Below are positions 52,736-59,967 of a stretch of DNA of 64,000 bases, piece after piece. This DNA is from ZC4RG35 sp041747855. Lineage in GTDB: Bacteria > Actinomycetota > Acidimicrobiia > Spongiisociales > ZC4RG35. The DNA lies in assembly GCA_041747855.1 (NCBI GenBank), contig JBGTEJ010000060.1, forward strand, positions 12,693 through 76,692, written 5' to 3'. The stretch's first letter is position 1. Every line of letters begins with the position of its first letter. The notes beneath the pieces are model-generated. The model saw only the letters and a program-made list of their open reading frames with translations. It was not told where the DNA came from and made no database searches. The translations under genes were made by a program, and so were the position numbers.

Positions 52736-53639
52736 TTTCAGACCCCAACACTGATGCCCGCGCCTCGAGGGCCGATGCCGGGACCGGACCCCTGGCGATG
52801 ACCTCCGTGACATGCTCATCATCGAGAGCGACGATCAGCGACGCAATGGCAACCTCGATCTGGGACTCATCGGGCTGAGATGTCGTCAGCTTCTGGAGCC
52901 AGAGTCCGGGTGCGGCGAGAATCCGGGCGAATCTGCCATCCGGCCGGGTCCCCGACCATCTGAGCAGCTCATATGACAACCCTGCGATGACCGGGATCCC
53001 GAGAAGACGGGAAACGACCAGGAAGAGAATTCCGTCGGGGACTCCGAAGAATGTGAACAGGATGATGGAGCCGAGGATGACGAGCAGGAGGAAACTGGTG
53101 CCACATCTCGGATGTTCGGGCGGATAGCGCGACACTGAGGAGACACTCAACGGTTCACCGGCCTCGTAAGCATGGATCGACATGTGCTCGGCCCCGTGAT
53201 ACTCGAAGACCCGTGCAATGTCCTTGCTACGACCTATCAGCCAGATGTAACCCACGAAGAGAACCAGCCGAACAACTCCCTCGACCACGTTGAAGACCAG
53301 ACTCGAACCGTTGGCGGCCGCGCCGGCGATGAACGCCGGGATCAGGATGAACACGCCGGAGAAGAACACGAGAGCGATCACCATGGTCCAGCCGATCTGA
53401 GCGTTGGAGAGCTGCTCTTCCTCTTCCTCCGCCACCTTCTGGGCAGACCAGGCAAGAGCTTTGTAACCCAGAGTGAGCGACTCACCCAAGACAAAGATCC
53501 CCCGAACCAGCGGGATGCGAGCGGCCTTTCGCCGTTCGCTGAGTCTTGCCAGCTGGTCGCGGCGGGCCACGATCACCCCGTCAGGCTGACGCACCGCCAC
53601 CGCCCACGCATTCGGGGCGCGCATCATCACACCCTCCAT
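52728..53639 (-). CDS. DUF1385 membrane protein
   Basis: The 303-residue protein has MEGVMMRAPNAWAVAVR, a cytoplasmic LARLSERRKAARIPLVRG, several transmembrane helices and HGAEHMSIHAYEAGEPLS and YPPEHPRCGTSFLLLVI, all hallmarks of DUF1385. Family members begin slightly earlier with GGQAVMEGV. That sequence is also encoded here in frame, but no ATG, GTG or TTG precedes it. A CTG at 53714 overlaps the rpmE stop (CTGA). The coordinates given are the minimal frame; the real start is probably upstream (see findings). Confidence 0.88.
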   Translation of the reverse strand: MEGVMMRAPNAWAVAVRQPDGVIVARRDQLARLSERRKAARIPLVRGIFVLGESLTLGYKALAWSAQKVAEEEEEQLSNAQIGWTMVIALVFFSGVFILIPAFIAGAAANGSSLVFNVVEGVVRLVLFVGYIWLIGRSKDIARVFEYHGAEHMSIHAYEAGEPLSVSSVSRYPPEHPRCGTSFLLLVILGSIILFTFFGVPDGILFLVVSRLLGIPVIAGLSYELLRWSGTRPDGRFARILAAPGLWLQKLTTSQPDESQIEVAIASLIVALDDEHVTEVIARGPVPASALEARASVLGSEND

Positions 53640-53710
53640 GACTGCTTGTCCCCCGACCGTGGTGGTCGGGTCTATCGCATCGCTCTGATGAGCGCTTGGC
53701 CCTGGTGCCG

Positions 53711-53950
53711 TCAGGCTTCGGCTCCGCCGTCGCCGGCCTTGGTGAAGGTGCTCTTCCCGTAACGCTTCTGGAAACGCTCCACCCGGCCGCCGGCATCAAC
53801 CAGCTTCTGCTTGCCGGTGAAGAACGGGTGGCACTCGTTGCAGAGCTCGAGATGCATGTCGCCCGGCTTGGTACTGCGCGTGGCGAACGTGTTGCCGCAG
53901 GAGCAGGTCACATTGGTGGTTTCGTAAGTGGGATGAATGTCGGCTTTCAC
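53711..53950 (-). CDS. rpmE: 50S ribosomal protein L31
   Basis: The 79-residue protein is the zinc-binding (C+) form of L31, with Cys in VTCSCGNTFATRS and in LCNECHPFFTGKQK, then VDAGGRVERFQKRYG. The Cys ligands suggest it can serve as a zinc store; a Cys-free paralogue is not seen in the window. Its position between rho and prfA is usual for actinobacteria. Confidence 0.96.
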   Translation of the reverse strand: MKADIHPTYETTNVTCSCGNTFATRSTKPGDMHLELCNECHPFFTGKQKLVDAGGRVERFQKRYGKSTFTKAGDGGAEA

Positions 53951-53983
53951 AACGATCTCCAGTGATCTCGATCTTGACTTAAA

Positions 53984-54122
53984 GCCTCAGGCGCTGTTCT
54001 TGGCGACTTCGGCGACGAACTCGGCGTTTGACTTGGTGGACTTGAGTCCTTGACTTGGGGCCTCAGGCGCTGTTCTTGGCGACTTCGGCGAGGAACTCGG
54101 CGTTTGACTTGGTGGACTTGAG
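53984..54122. repeat. tandem duplication of the rho 3' end
   Basis: A 63-bp segment of the rho 3' end occurs at 53984-54046 and again at 54060-54122, with one substitution (a C/G change in the codon after the second Ala). The period is 76 bp. The right copy is in the rho gene; the left is a downstream duplicate. The left copy encodes the same peptide ending, with Val in place of Leu. Confidence 0.85.
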
Positions 54123-55505
54123 ACGGTCGATGAGGAGCTCGAGAGCTGCCCCCGGCTCGAGGGCCAAGAGAACTCTACGCAACTTCCACACCTGGCTGAG
54201 CTCGGTCTGATCGAACAGCAGCTCTTCCTTCCTTGTTCCCGACGACTCGATGTTGACGGCCGGGTAGATCCGCTTGTCGGCGAGCTTGCGGTCGAGATGC
54301 AGCTCCATGTTGCCGGTACCTTTGAACTCCTCGTAGATGACCTCGTCCATCTTCGATCCGGTTTCCACGAGGGCAGTTGCCATGATGGTGAGCGAACCGC
54401 CTTCCTCGATATTCCTCGCCGCGCCGAAGAATCGCTTCGGCGGGTAGAGGGCCTGTGAGTCGACACCACCAGACAAGATTCGGCCCGACGCCGGGGTGGC
54501 GAGGTTGTGGGCCCTGGCGAGTCTGGTGATGGAGTCGAGGACGATGACAACATCAGTCCCCATCTCGACCATTCTCTTGGCCCGTTCGATAGCGAGCTCC
54601 GAGACCTGGGTGTGCTCTTCTGCCGGCCGGTCGAAGGTCGAATAGATGACCTCGCCCTTGACCGAGCGCTGCATGTCGGTGACTTCTTCGGGACGCTCGT
54701 CCACCAGGACCACCATCAGGTAGCACTCCGGGTTGTTGCTCGTGATCGATTTTGCTATCTCCTGGAGGACCGTGGTCTTGCCCGCCTTGGGAGGGGACAC
54801 GATCAAGCCACGCTGGCCCTTGCCGATCGGGGCAATCAGGTCGACGATCCGAGTGAGTATGTTGTTCGGTGCGCCCTCGACTTCGAGACGGAGCCGCTGA
54901 TCGGGGAACAGCGGAGTGAGGCTCTCGAACTTGGGACGGTTCGCCGCCTCCTCGGGATCCATCCCGTTGACCTTGTCGATCCTGACAACGGCAGGGAACT
55001 TCTCCTTGGAACGTGGGGCCCTGATCGGGCCGGAGACGACATCGCCTTTGCGGAGACGGTATTTGCGAACCTGGTTGGCCGATACATAGCAATCCTTGTC
55101 GCCCGATTTGTACCCCGTGACCCGCATGAACCCGTAACCCTCGGGGAGAATGTCGAGGAGACCTTCACGTATCTCCAGGTCCCCTTCCGGGATGTATTCG
55201 TCGCGGGCTTCGTTGTTTCCGCCTCGGTTGCCGTCTCGGGTTCCGTCTCGGCTCCCGTCTCGGCTTCGATTGCGGTTCCGGGTTCGACGCTGGCCGCCAT
55301 CACGGTTGTCGTCCGAACGGGGCGTAGCCCGCGGGAGGTCGACATTGGCTTCGGGAGTTGAGTCGTCATCGACGATTCCTCCGGCCTCCATGAGAACCGA
55401 AATCAGTTTCGATTTCTGGAGTCCATCAGCTTCGACACCGGCTGCTTCAGCGATGGTTTTCAGTTCGTCGATCGACTTGCTCTGGAGTTGAGCTCGTGTG
55501 GTCAT
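54063..55505 (-). CDS. rho: transcription termination factor Rho
   Basis: Rho is the RNA-dependent ATPase that ends transcription. The 480-residue protein has an N-terminal SAP-like segment (QSKSIDELKTIAEAAGVE), an Arg/Asp/Gly-rich insert of about 50 residues typical of actinobacteria, the RNA-binding EGYGFMR, the Walker A SPPKAGKTTVLQ, and SGGVDSQALYPPKRFFGAARN (Q- and R-loops). The ATG at 55505 is chosen. The gene end is duplicated downstream. Confidence 0.97.
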   Translation of the reverse strand: MTTRAQLQSKSIDELKTIAEAAGVEADGLQKSKLISVLMEAGGIVDDDSTPEANVDLPRATPRSDDNRDGGQRRTRNRNRSRDGSRDGTRDGNRGGNNEARDEYIPEGDLEIREGLLDILPEGYGFMRVTGYKSGDKDCYVSANQVRKYRLRKGDVVSGPIRAPRSKEKFPAVVRIDKVNGMDPEEAANRPKFESLTPLFPDQRLRLEVEGAPNNILTRIVDLIAPIGKGQRGLIVSPPKAGKTTVLQEIAKSITSNNPECYLMVVLVDERPEEVTDMQRSVKGEVIYSTFDRPAEEHTQVSELAIERAKRMVEMGTDVVIVLDSITRLARAHNLATPASGRILSGGVDSQALYPPKRFFGAARNIEEGGSLTIMATALVETGSKMDEVIYEEFKGTGNMELHLDRKLADKRIYPAVNIESSGTRKEELLFDQTELSQVWKLRRVLLALEPGAALELLIDRLKSTKSNAEFLAEVAKNSA

Positions 55506-55622
55506 GAGATCCTTCGTGACGATGAGCACACAACACAGAGACCTGTGGGTGCTTCAGGGGTGGTCACCGATTCTGAACCGGCGACTGGCGTAATCGTAGC
55601 GGTTCACAGAACTATCGCAAAG

Positions 55623-56843
55623 CTACAAGGACAGCATCTCCAGGAGGAGCCCGATATCCGGGTCGATCGTGACGAAGTTCTCGGTCGCTGAGGCAACCCC
55701 AGCGAGAGCATCCGGGACCGGAGGCGCCAGCCCAGTTGCCTCCGTCACCACGTCGGGGAACTTGACGGGATGAGCCGTTGCCACGACAAGTTGAGGACGG
55801 GCAGTCCGGAACATCTCACCGACGGCCCATGCCGCCGCAGTGTGGGGGTCGAGCAGGTAGTCCAGGCCATCGAAGACCTTCGCCATCGTCGACATAATCT
55901 CGCCGTCCTCAGCCCAGCCGGCTTCGAAGACGTCCAATGCCTCGATGGGGAGCCTCTCCAAATTCGATGGCACCTGGATGTCCATCGCCGGAGCAACAGT
56001 GGGCACAACCTCCGAAATCCGACGTTTACCGGAGATGACCAGATCGGCAAGGAACCGGTTGGCGTTGGTGGCGACGACGATGGTCTCGATCGGGGCCCCC
56101 ATCTGTTTCGCCACCCAACAGGAGTAGACGTTCCCGAAGTTGCCGGTCGGCACCACTACGTCGAAAGGAACTCTGATGCGGGCCGCGGCATGTAGGTAGT
56201 AACCCACTTGGGCGGCGATCCGAGCCCAGTTGATCGAGTTGACGGCGAGGAGTCCGGGCATGGTCTCGAAAGCTGTCTTGACCATTGCCTGGCAGTCGTC
56301 GAAGGTCCCCCTGACCGCCACCACCCTCAAACCCTGGCCGGTCACCGTTGTCATCTGTCGTCGCTGCAGCTCCGACAGCCGTCCCTCAGGGAAGAGGATC
56401 ACGATCGGGAGGATTCCTCGGCAGGCCTCGATCGCAGCCGCACCCGTGTCCCCACTCGTCGCCCCGAGGACGGTCCCCGACCCGCCGTACCAGCTCAGGA
56501 GTCTGACCAGGACTTGAAGTGCATGGTCCTTGAAGGAGAGTGTTGGCCCGTGGAAGAGCTCGAAGATGAGACGATCGCCGACCTCGACGATCGGTGCGAT
56601 GTCAGGGTGATCGAATCTGGCCGCCGACTCTTTGACCAGGTCGATCACGTCCCCCGCGCCGAAAAGCTCGAGTGAGCCCGCGACCGCTTCCACATAGGAC
56701 CATTGCTCCCAGCTTGCGGGAAGACGTGGAAACGCGTCGGGGATGTAGAGGCCACCGTCTGGAGCAAGACCCCCGAGGAGTGCCCCGACGAAGTCGACCG
56801 CCAAAGGATGGCCACGAGTGGAGTGATAGTGCACCGGAGCCAA
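55623..56843 (-). CDS. thrC: threonine synthase
   Basis: ThrC makes threonine from O-phosphohomoserine. The 406-residue PLP enzyme begins VHYHSTRGHPLAVDFVGAL with GGLAPDGGLYIPD, like the E. coli/yeast-type enzyme, and has LSFKDHALQ with the PLP Lys, LGATSGDTGAAAIEAC and VPTGNFGNVYSCWVAKQ. Upstream lies the broken tRNA gene and the island boundary. No thrA or thrB is nearby. Confidence 0.95.
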   Translation of the reverse strand: MAPVHYHSTRGHPLAVDFVGALLGGLAPDGGLYIPDAFPRLPASWEQWSYVEAVAGSLELFGAGDVIDLVKESAARFDHPDIAPIVEVGDRLIFELFHGPTLSFKDHALQVLVRLLSWYGGSGTVLGATSGDTGAAAIEACRGILPIVILFPEGRLSELQRRQMTTVTGQGLRVVAVRGTFDDCQAMVKTAFETMPGLLAVNSINWARIAAQVGYYLHAAARIRVPFDVVVPTGNFGNVYSCWVAKQMGAPIETIVVATNANRFLADLVISGKRRISEVVPTVAPAMDIQVPSNLERLPIEALDVFEAGWAEDGEIMSTMAKVFDGLDYLLDPHTAAAWAVGEMFRTARPQLVVATAHPVKFPDVVTEATGLAPPVPDALAGVASATENFVTIDPDIGLLLEMLSL

Positions 56844-56849
56844 GGATAC

Positions 56850-57004
56850 GCTGCCCTAGAATCGACTCGGATGCTCCCGTAGCTCAGGGGATAGAGCACC
56901 GGACAACCATCTCCCCACAGGGAGCCGGGTAGCGCCCACCGTGAGTTGAGGCAACCGAAGTCGACGTTACGGTGCTGCCCTAGAATCGACTCGGATGCTC
57001 CCGT
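56850..57004. repeat. 31-bp direct repeat flanking the broken tRNA gene
   Basis: The sequence from 56850 to 56880 is repeated exactly at 56974-57004 (31 bp, 124 bp apart). It covers the promoter-side DNA and the first 8 nt of the tRNA-like gene (GCTCCCGT). The second copy is followed by another GCTCCCGT (57005-57012) and then unrelated DNA. This looks like a duplication left by insertion or recombination at a tRNA gene. Confidence 0.8.
56873..56904 (+). pseudogene. 5' half of a tRNA gene (probable tRNA-Arg type), truncated
   Basis: GCTCCCG-TA-GCTC-AGGGGATA-GAGC-A-CCGGA has a 7-nt acceptor strand, a D-arm with a paired 4-bp stem and loop, and the start of an anticodon stem. The sequence after it does not complete the anticodon stem, and no T-arm (GGTTCGA) or 3' acceptor strand (CGGGAGC) is seen nearby on either strand. 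The upstream part resembles actinobacterial tRNA-Arg genes, but without the anticodon the identity is a guess. Confidence 0.6.
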
Positions 57005-57228
57005 GCTCCCGTGGGATCGGTTGAAAACCTCGCTGCGGCTGACTGAACAGGCTCACTCGTAACTTCCCCGCCCTGGGTCGGAACGCCAGTTCCCCGTTTC
57101 TGGAACGCGTTGAAGCCATACCTAGGCGACACGTCGTAGGTTCGTTTCGCGAGCGACAGTCCGGGCCCGGGCCGACGCACCACCGTGCGACCCGGACTCC
57201 GTAGGTTCGTTTCGCGGAATCGGATCGT
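57005..57228. other. non-coding stretch with a 17-bp direct repeat
   Basis: No gene is seen between the tRNA remnant and the next gene. A 17-bp sequence, CGTAGGTTCGTTTCGCG, occurs at 57135-57151 and 57200-57216, and CCGGGCCCGG at 57161 is a palindrome. These may be recombination or attachment remnants. Confidence 0.5.
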
Positions 57229-58026
57229 TCAGCTCCTCAACCGCAAGTATTCCTGGCGATAGCGATCGAGGGCTCGTTCCGCCTCCCGGTTCACGGTGCC
57301 AATGACGGTCAGCAACCGTTGGGTGAAACCGCCAGCTATATCGGCACGCACGATGCCGGGCAACCGAAGCCCGGCCTCCAAGTCAGCCTGGTCTTCGAGT
57401 TCGGCGGCGCGTTGTTCCATGAGGTCGGCTGCCGCCTCGAAGGACGGGTAATGCCGGTCGACCAACTGGATCAGGGCAGATCGCAGGGCGTCGACTTTGC
57501 TGTCCTCAGCCAACTTGGTCCACGCATCGTCACCGCGCACTTGGGGGTGGAAGCCGACACAGGACAAGCAGTTCCAAAGCTCCGTCGCCCCAAGATCCGG
57601 ATCGCCGATCTCAAGGAGCGTCGCCGCGGCTTCACGGTGGTTGCGCGCAAGCGTCCTCGGCCACTCAACGGAGTTTATCCCGGTTGGGCCAGTGGCCAAG
57701 TCGCTGTATGCGACAGCCTCAAACCGTTGCGTTCTCAACTGTCGCCACAGTGCCCTGGCAGCTTGCTGGGCCAAGTGCTTCAGAAGTACAGAGTCTCCAG
57801 GTTCCAGATCCTCCATCACCAACTCATAGAATGCGACGACCGCATTCGGATCCTCAGCCATCGGCCCTACGCCGATTACGTCGATCACTCGCGCGTAACC
57901 GCCATGGCGGATCGCGTTCTGTCGACTCCTTGCCTTGCCTTCCTCGGTCTTCGGGCCGCGACCCTGCCGACCGTTGGCTCGGCGAGCCTCCTTTTGGGCC
58001 TCGGATATGGAATTTGCTAATGACAT
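57229..58026 (-). CDS. conserved protein with GPKTEEGKARSRQNAIRHG N-terminus
   Basis: The 265-residue protein starts with a basic region whose GRGPKTEEGKARSRQNAIRHG is a widely distributed motif (GPKTxEGKxxSxxNAxxHG) in uncharacterised proteins, often on mobile or variable DNA. The rest is mostly helical (AAADLMEQRAAELEDQADLEAGLR) and contains no recognised enzyme motif. The ATG at 58026 is chosen because GGAGG lies 6 nt upstream. That Shine-Dalgarno sequence is inside a hairpin. Function is unknown. Confidence 0.75.
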   Translation of the reverse strand: MSLANSISEAQKEARRANGRQGRGPKTEEGKARSRQNAIRHGGYARVIDVIGVGPMAEDPNAVVAFYELVMEDLEPGDSVLLKHLAQQAARALWRQLRTQRFEAVAYSDLATGPTGINSVEWPRTLARNHREAAATLLEIGDPDLGATELWNCLSCVGFHPQVRGDDAWTKLAEDSKVDALRSALIQLVDRHYPSFEAAADLMEQRAAELEDQADLEAGLRLPGIVRADIAGGFTQRLLTVIGTVNREAERALDRYRQEYLRLRS

Positions 58027-58027
58027 T

Positions 58028-58045
58028 TCACACCTCCGGGTGTGA
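58028..58045 (-). promoter_or_regulatory. hairpin covering the ribosome-binding site of the 57229-58026 gene
   Basis: TCACACC-CGGA-GGTGTGA (minus strand) is a perfect 7-bp stem with a 4-nt loop, directly upstream of the ATG at 58026. The Shine-Dalgarno GGAGG spans the loop and the stem base, so folding would limit translation. Confidence 0.5.
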
Positions 58046-58198
58046 TGGGGGCCCCTTATGGGCCCATTCACCTATTCCCGTGGAGTCTTCCAGTGGTAGA
58101 CAGTGTCGAAATAGGAAGAATTTTCGCGTTCTATTGCGGGCGGCGAAAGATTCACAGTGGCGCGACCCACGCGCACAGATCCATGCCACATGCGGACT

Positions 58199-58288
58199 GA
58201 CAAGTTGGGCCAGGTAGGTGTCGAGTGTCGCCTGGATGCTTGCTGTGCCCGAGGCGCTCCATGATCGCTCGGGGGTGAGCGTCCAGGT
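58199..58288 (-). pseudogene. tyrosine recombinase/integrase C-terminal remnant, frameshifted
   Basis: Minus-strand frames give DAHPRAIMERLGHS and then, one base shifted at about 58242, SIQATLDTYLAQL. Together these form the C-terminal active-site region of a phage-type tyrosine recombinase (LGHSSIQATLDTY, with the His and the catalytic Tyr). The rest of the enzyme is missing. Confidence 0.6.
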
Positions 58289-58335
58289 GGTCGGGCAATC
58301 GTCCAGGTGGTCGGGCAATAGTCGCCAGCGTCACT

Positions 58336-58554
58336 AACGGCCACCTCTTCCCCGAACTCGAGGTTCACATCACCGACGGGCTCGATCACGTGTATCGGAG
58401 CGTGCAGGCCCGCGATCAGGCGGGCCGGACGCTCGACATTCGCATGACTGAGGTCGCTCCAATCGCGCGTCTTGTTGTCGATGTTCGACCAAGGACCGGG
58501 CGTGGTCGGTCAACGAATGGCGAGAACTCAGGTGTAGAGCTTGATCGGCACTGA
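58336..58554 (+). pseudogene. integrase C-terminal end remnant on the opposite strand
   Basis: The plus strand reads NGHLFPELEVHITDGLDHVY and runs to a TGA at 58552, with no start codon and no upstream domain. GHLFP-x-L directly follows the Tyr of DTYGHLFP in actinobacterial integrases, so this is the tail of one. The two remnants face away from each other. Two 20-bp tandem repeats (58280-58299 and 58300-58319) lie between them. Confidence 0.5.
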
Positions 58555-58563
58555 ATCCTGCGT

Positions 58564-59673
58564 TCAGATTCTGACGCGGCGTCGAGTCGGTTTAGCCGCC
58601 TGGATGATGTCGGCGATCTCGTCCCGCGGGAGCGAGGCTCTGTCTGCCAAGTCCTCGATGGTGAAGCCCTCCTCTTCGAGGATTTTGACCGCCTCGTGGA
58701 GGAGCCTTGGAGACTCAGGTGGGCCCAGCGGCGCTGGCTCGTCGGTGCGCCATCCCCGCGCCGACATCGTCCTGAGCGCCTGAACATAGAGCTCTGATGT
58801 CATAACCCCCAGGGTCTCCGCTCTCCTGAGTAAGGCCCCGATGGACACCCCCCATCGACGCTTCAGTGCTACAAGCTGAGCCCAATCGGCACGGGTTGGG
58901 AGTTCTTCCCGAATGCCTTCCTCCGGCATGAGGAAGCCAGCAGCGAAGCGGTGTGCCTGCTGCTCTATCTTCTTGATGTCCGGGTGGTCGGTGGAGTGCA
59001 TCACGAGGTGACCAAGTTCATGAGCGGCGTCGAACCGGGATCTGTCAAAGAGGTTCTTATCGGAACAGAGCACCAGGATGGGCCGATCCTCATACGCGAC
59101 GGAGAACGCGTCCACCTTTTCTGAGTCGAAGTGCGTTCGTGTAACGACAACGCCTCTCTGCTCGATCGATGCCACCACATTGGGGATGGGCCCGTACTCG
59201 CCTAGGCCGAACTCCTCCCGGGTTGCGGCAGCGATCCTGTCAACCATCTCAAGATCGCCAGATTCGGGATCAAAGGGATACCGTGGAACGGAGTTGGCGG
59301 GGAGCTCTACCTCTCGTTCAAGGGAGAGCACAAACCCTCTCACGAGTTCCACATAGGCTCGAGCGTGCTTTCGGTCCCGGACTGATGTTGACCGGAGGCT
59401 TCGGAAGAAGGCGGGGGTGTCTGGCTGGCAATCGGCCATGCCATTGCCGAAGTAACTCGCGGGGAAGCGCAGGGTGTCAGCCAGACTGAGCAATGTCTTC
59501 GCACTTGGCACGGCCTCGCCCTTCTCGAACTGACCGACAGCGGCTGGAGAGACGTCGGTGAGATCGGCGAGAGCCTTCTGGCTGAGCCGACGGAACTCTC
59601 GTGCGACTCGGAGCTTGGCACCGTCGAAGAGGCGACGGACTTCGCGGGCTTGCTCAAGTCTCGACGAGTTCAT
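58564..59673 (-). CDS. XRE-family regulator fused to ImmA/IrrE metallopeptidase
   Basis: The 369-residue protein has a helix-turn-helix domain (about residues 20-75, LSQKALADLTDVSPAAVGQFE) and an ImmA/IrrE peptidase domain with the zinc motif HELGH at residues 218-222 (FDAAHELGHLVMH) and a following Glu in the HRFAAGFLMPE segment. Such regulators control phage, conjugative-element and defence genes, often by cleaving a repressor. The ATG at 59673 is chosen (GGAAA upstream). It is divergent from the Pycsar-like operon, with 165 bp between the starts. Confidence 0.87.
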   Translation of the reverse strand: MNSSRLEQAREVRRLFDGAKLRVAREFRRLSQKALADLTDVSPAAVGQFEKGEAVPSAKTLLSLADTLRFPASYFGNGMADCQPDTPAFFRSLRSTSVRDRKHARAYVELVRGFVLSLEREVELPANSVPRYPFDPESGDLEMVDRIAAATREEFGLGEYGPIPNVVASIEQRGVVVTRTHFDSEKVDAFSVAYEDRPILVLCSDKNLFDRSRFDAAHELGHLVMHSTDHPDIKKIEQQAHRFAAGFLMPEEGIREELPTRADWAQLVALKRRWGVSIGALLRRAETLGVMTSELYVQALRTMSARGWRTDEPAPLGPPESPRLLHEAVKILEEEGFTIEDLADRASLPRDEIADIIQAAKPTRRRVRI

Positions 59674-59802
59674 CGGCACGTTTCCGAAGTGTAGGGGGGA
59701 AGCCGTGGGCCAAGTTGGTATTGCTGATGCGGCCCCAGGCTCACGACAAGAGTATCGGTCCCAAACCGTATAGAACTGAAGTAGCGAAGGCCGCACGTGG
59801 GC

Positions 59803-59836
59803 TATACTTAAGCATCAAAGTCTACGAGGCGGAGGA
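59803..59836 (+). promoter_or_regulatory. promoter -10 and ribosome-binding site of the Pycsar-like operon
   Basis: TATACT at 59803-59808 is a good -10 box; the -35 position (about 59780-59785) is not well matched. GGAGGA at 59831-59836 lies 2 nt before the ATG at 59839 and is the strongest Shine-Dalgarno sequence of the region. Confidence 0.45.
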
Positions 59837-59838
59837 AG

Positions 59839-59967
59839 ATGAGCAAAAAGAAGGTCGGCCGGTCGGCTATCACAGGGCGGTTCGTGAAGAAGAGCACCGT
59901 TGCCAAGAACCCTAAGACGACGATTACGCAGTCAGTCAGAACCGGAAGGCGGAAGAAAGCGAAGTGA
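59839..59967 (+). CDS. small basic protein, first gene of the Pycsar-like operon
   Basis: The 42-residue protein is very rich in Lys and Arg. It has GRSAITGRFVKKSTVAKNP and TTITQSVRTGRRKKAK, a pattern (S-A-x-(T/S)-G-x-(F/Y)-V, then NPKTT) that recurs in short uncharacterised proteins of many bacteria. It was too short for a standard ORF cut-off. The stop overlaps the cyclase GTG (GTGA), so the two are coupled. It could bind nucleic acid or act as a partner or modifier of the E2-like protein; neither is shown. Confidence 0.65.
   Translation: MSKKKVGRSAITGRFVKKSTVAKNPKTTITQSVRTGRRKKAK

Noticed and set aside
56873..57012. tRNA gene with a group I intron in the anticodon loop
   Set aside because: The 5' half does not end in the usual loop sequence, and no 3' exon (T-arm and matching acceptor strand) is found in the next kilobase on either strand, so a truncated gene fits better.
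58280..58319. Start of a CRISPR array
   Set aside because: There are only two 20-bp copies in direct tandem without spacers, and no cas genes are nearby.
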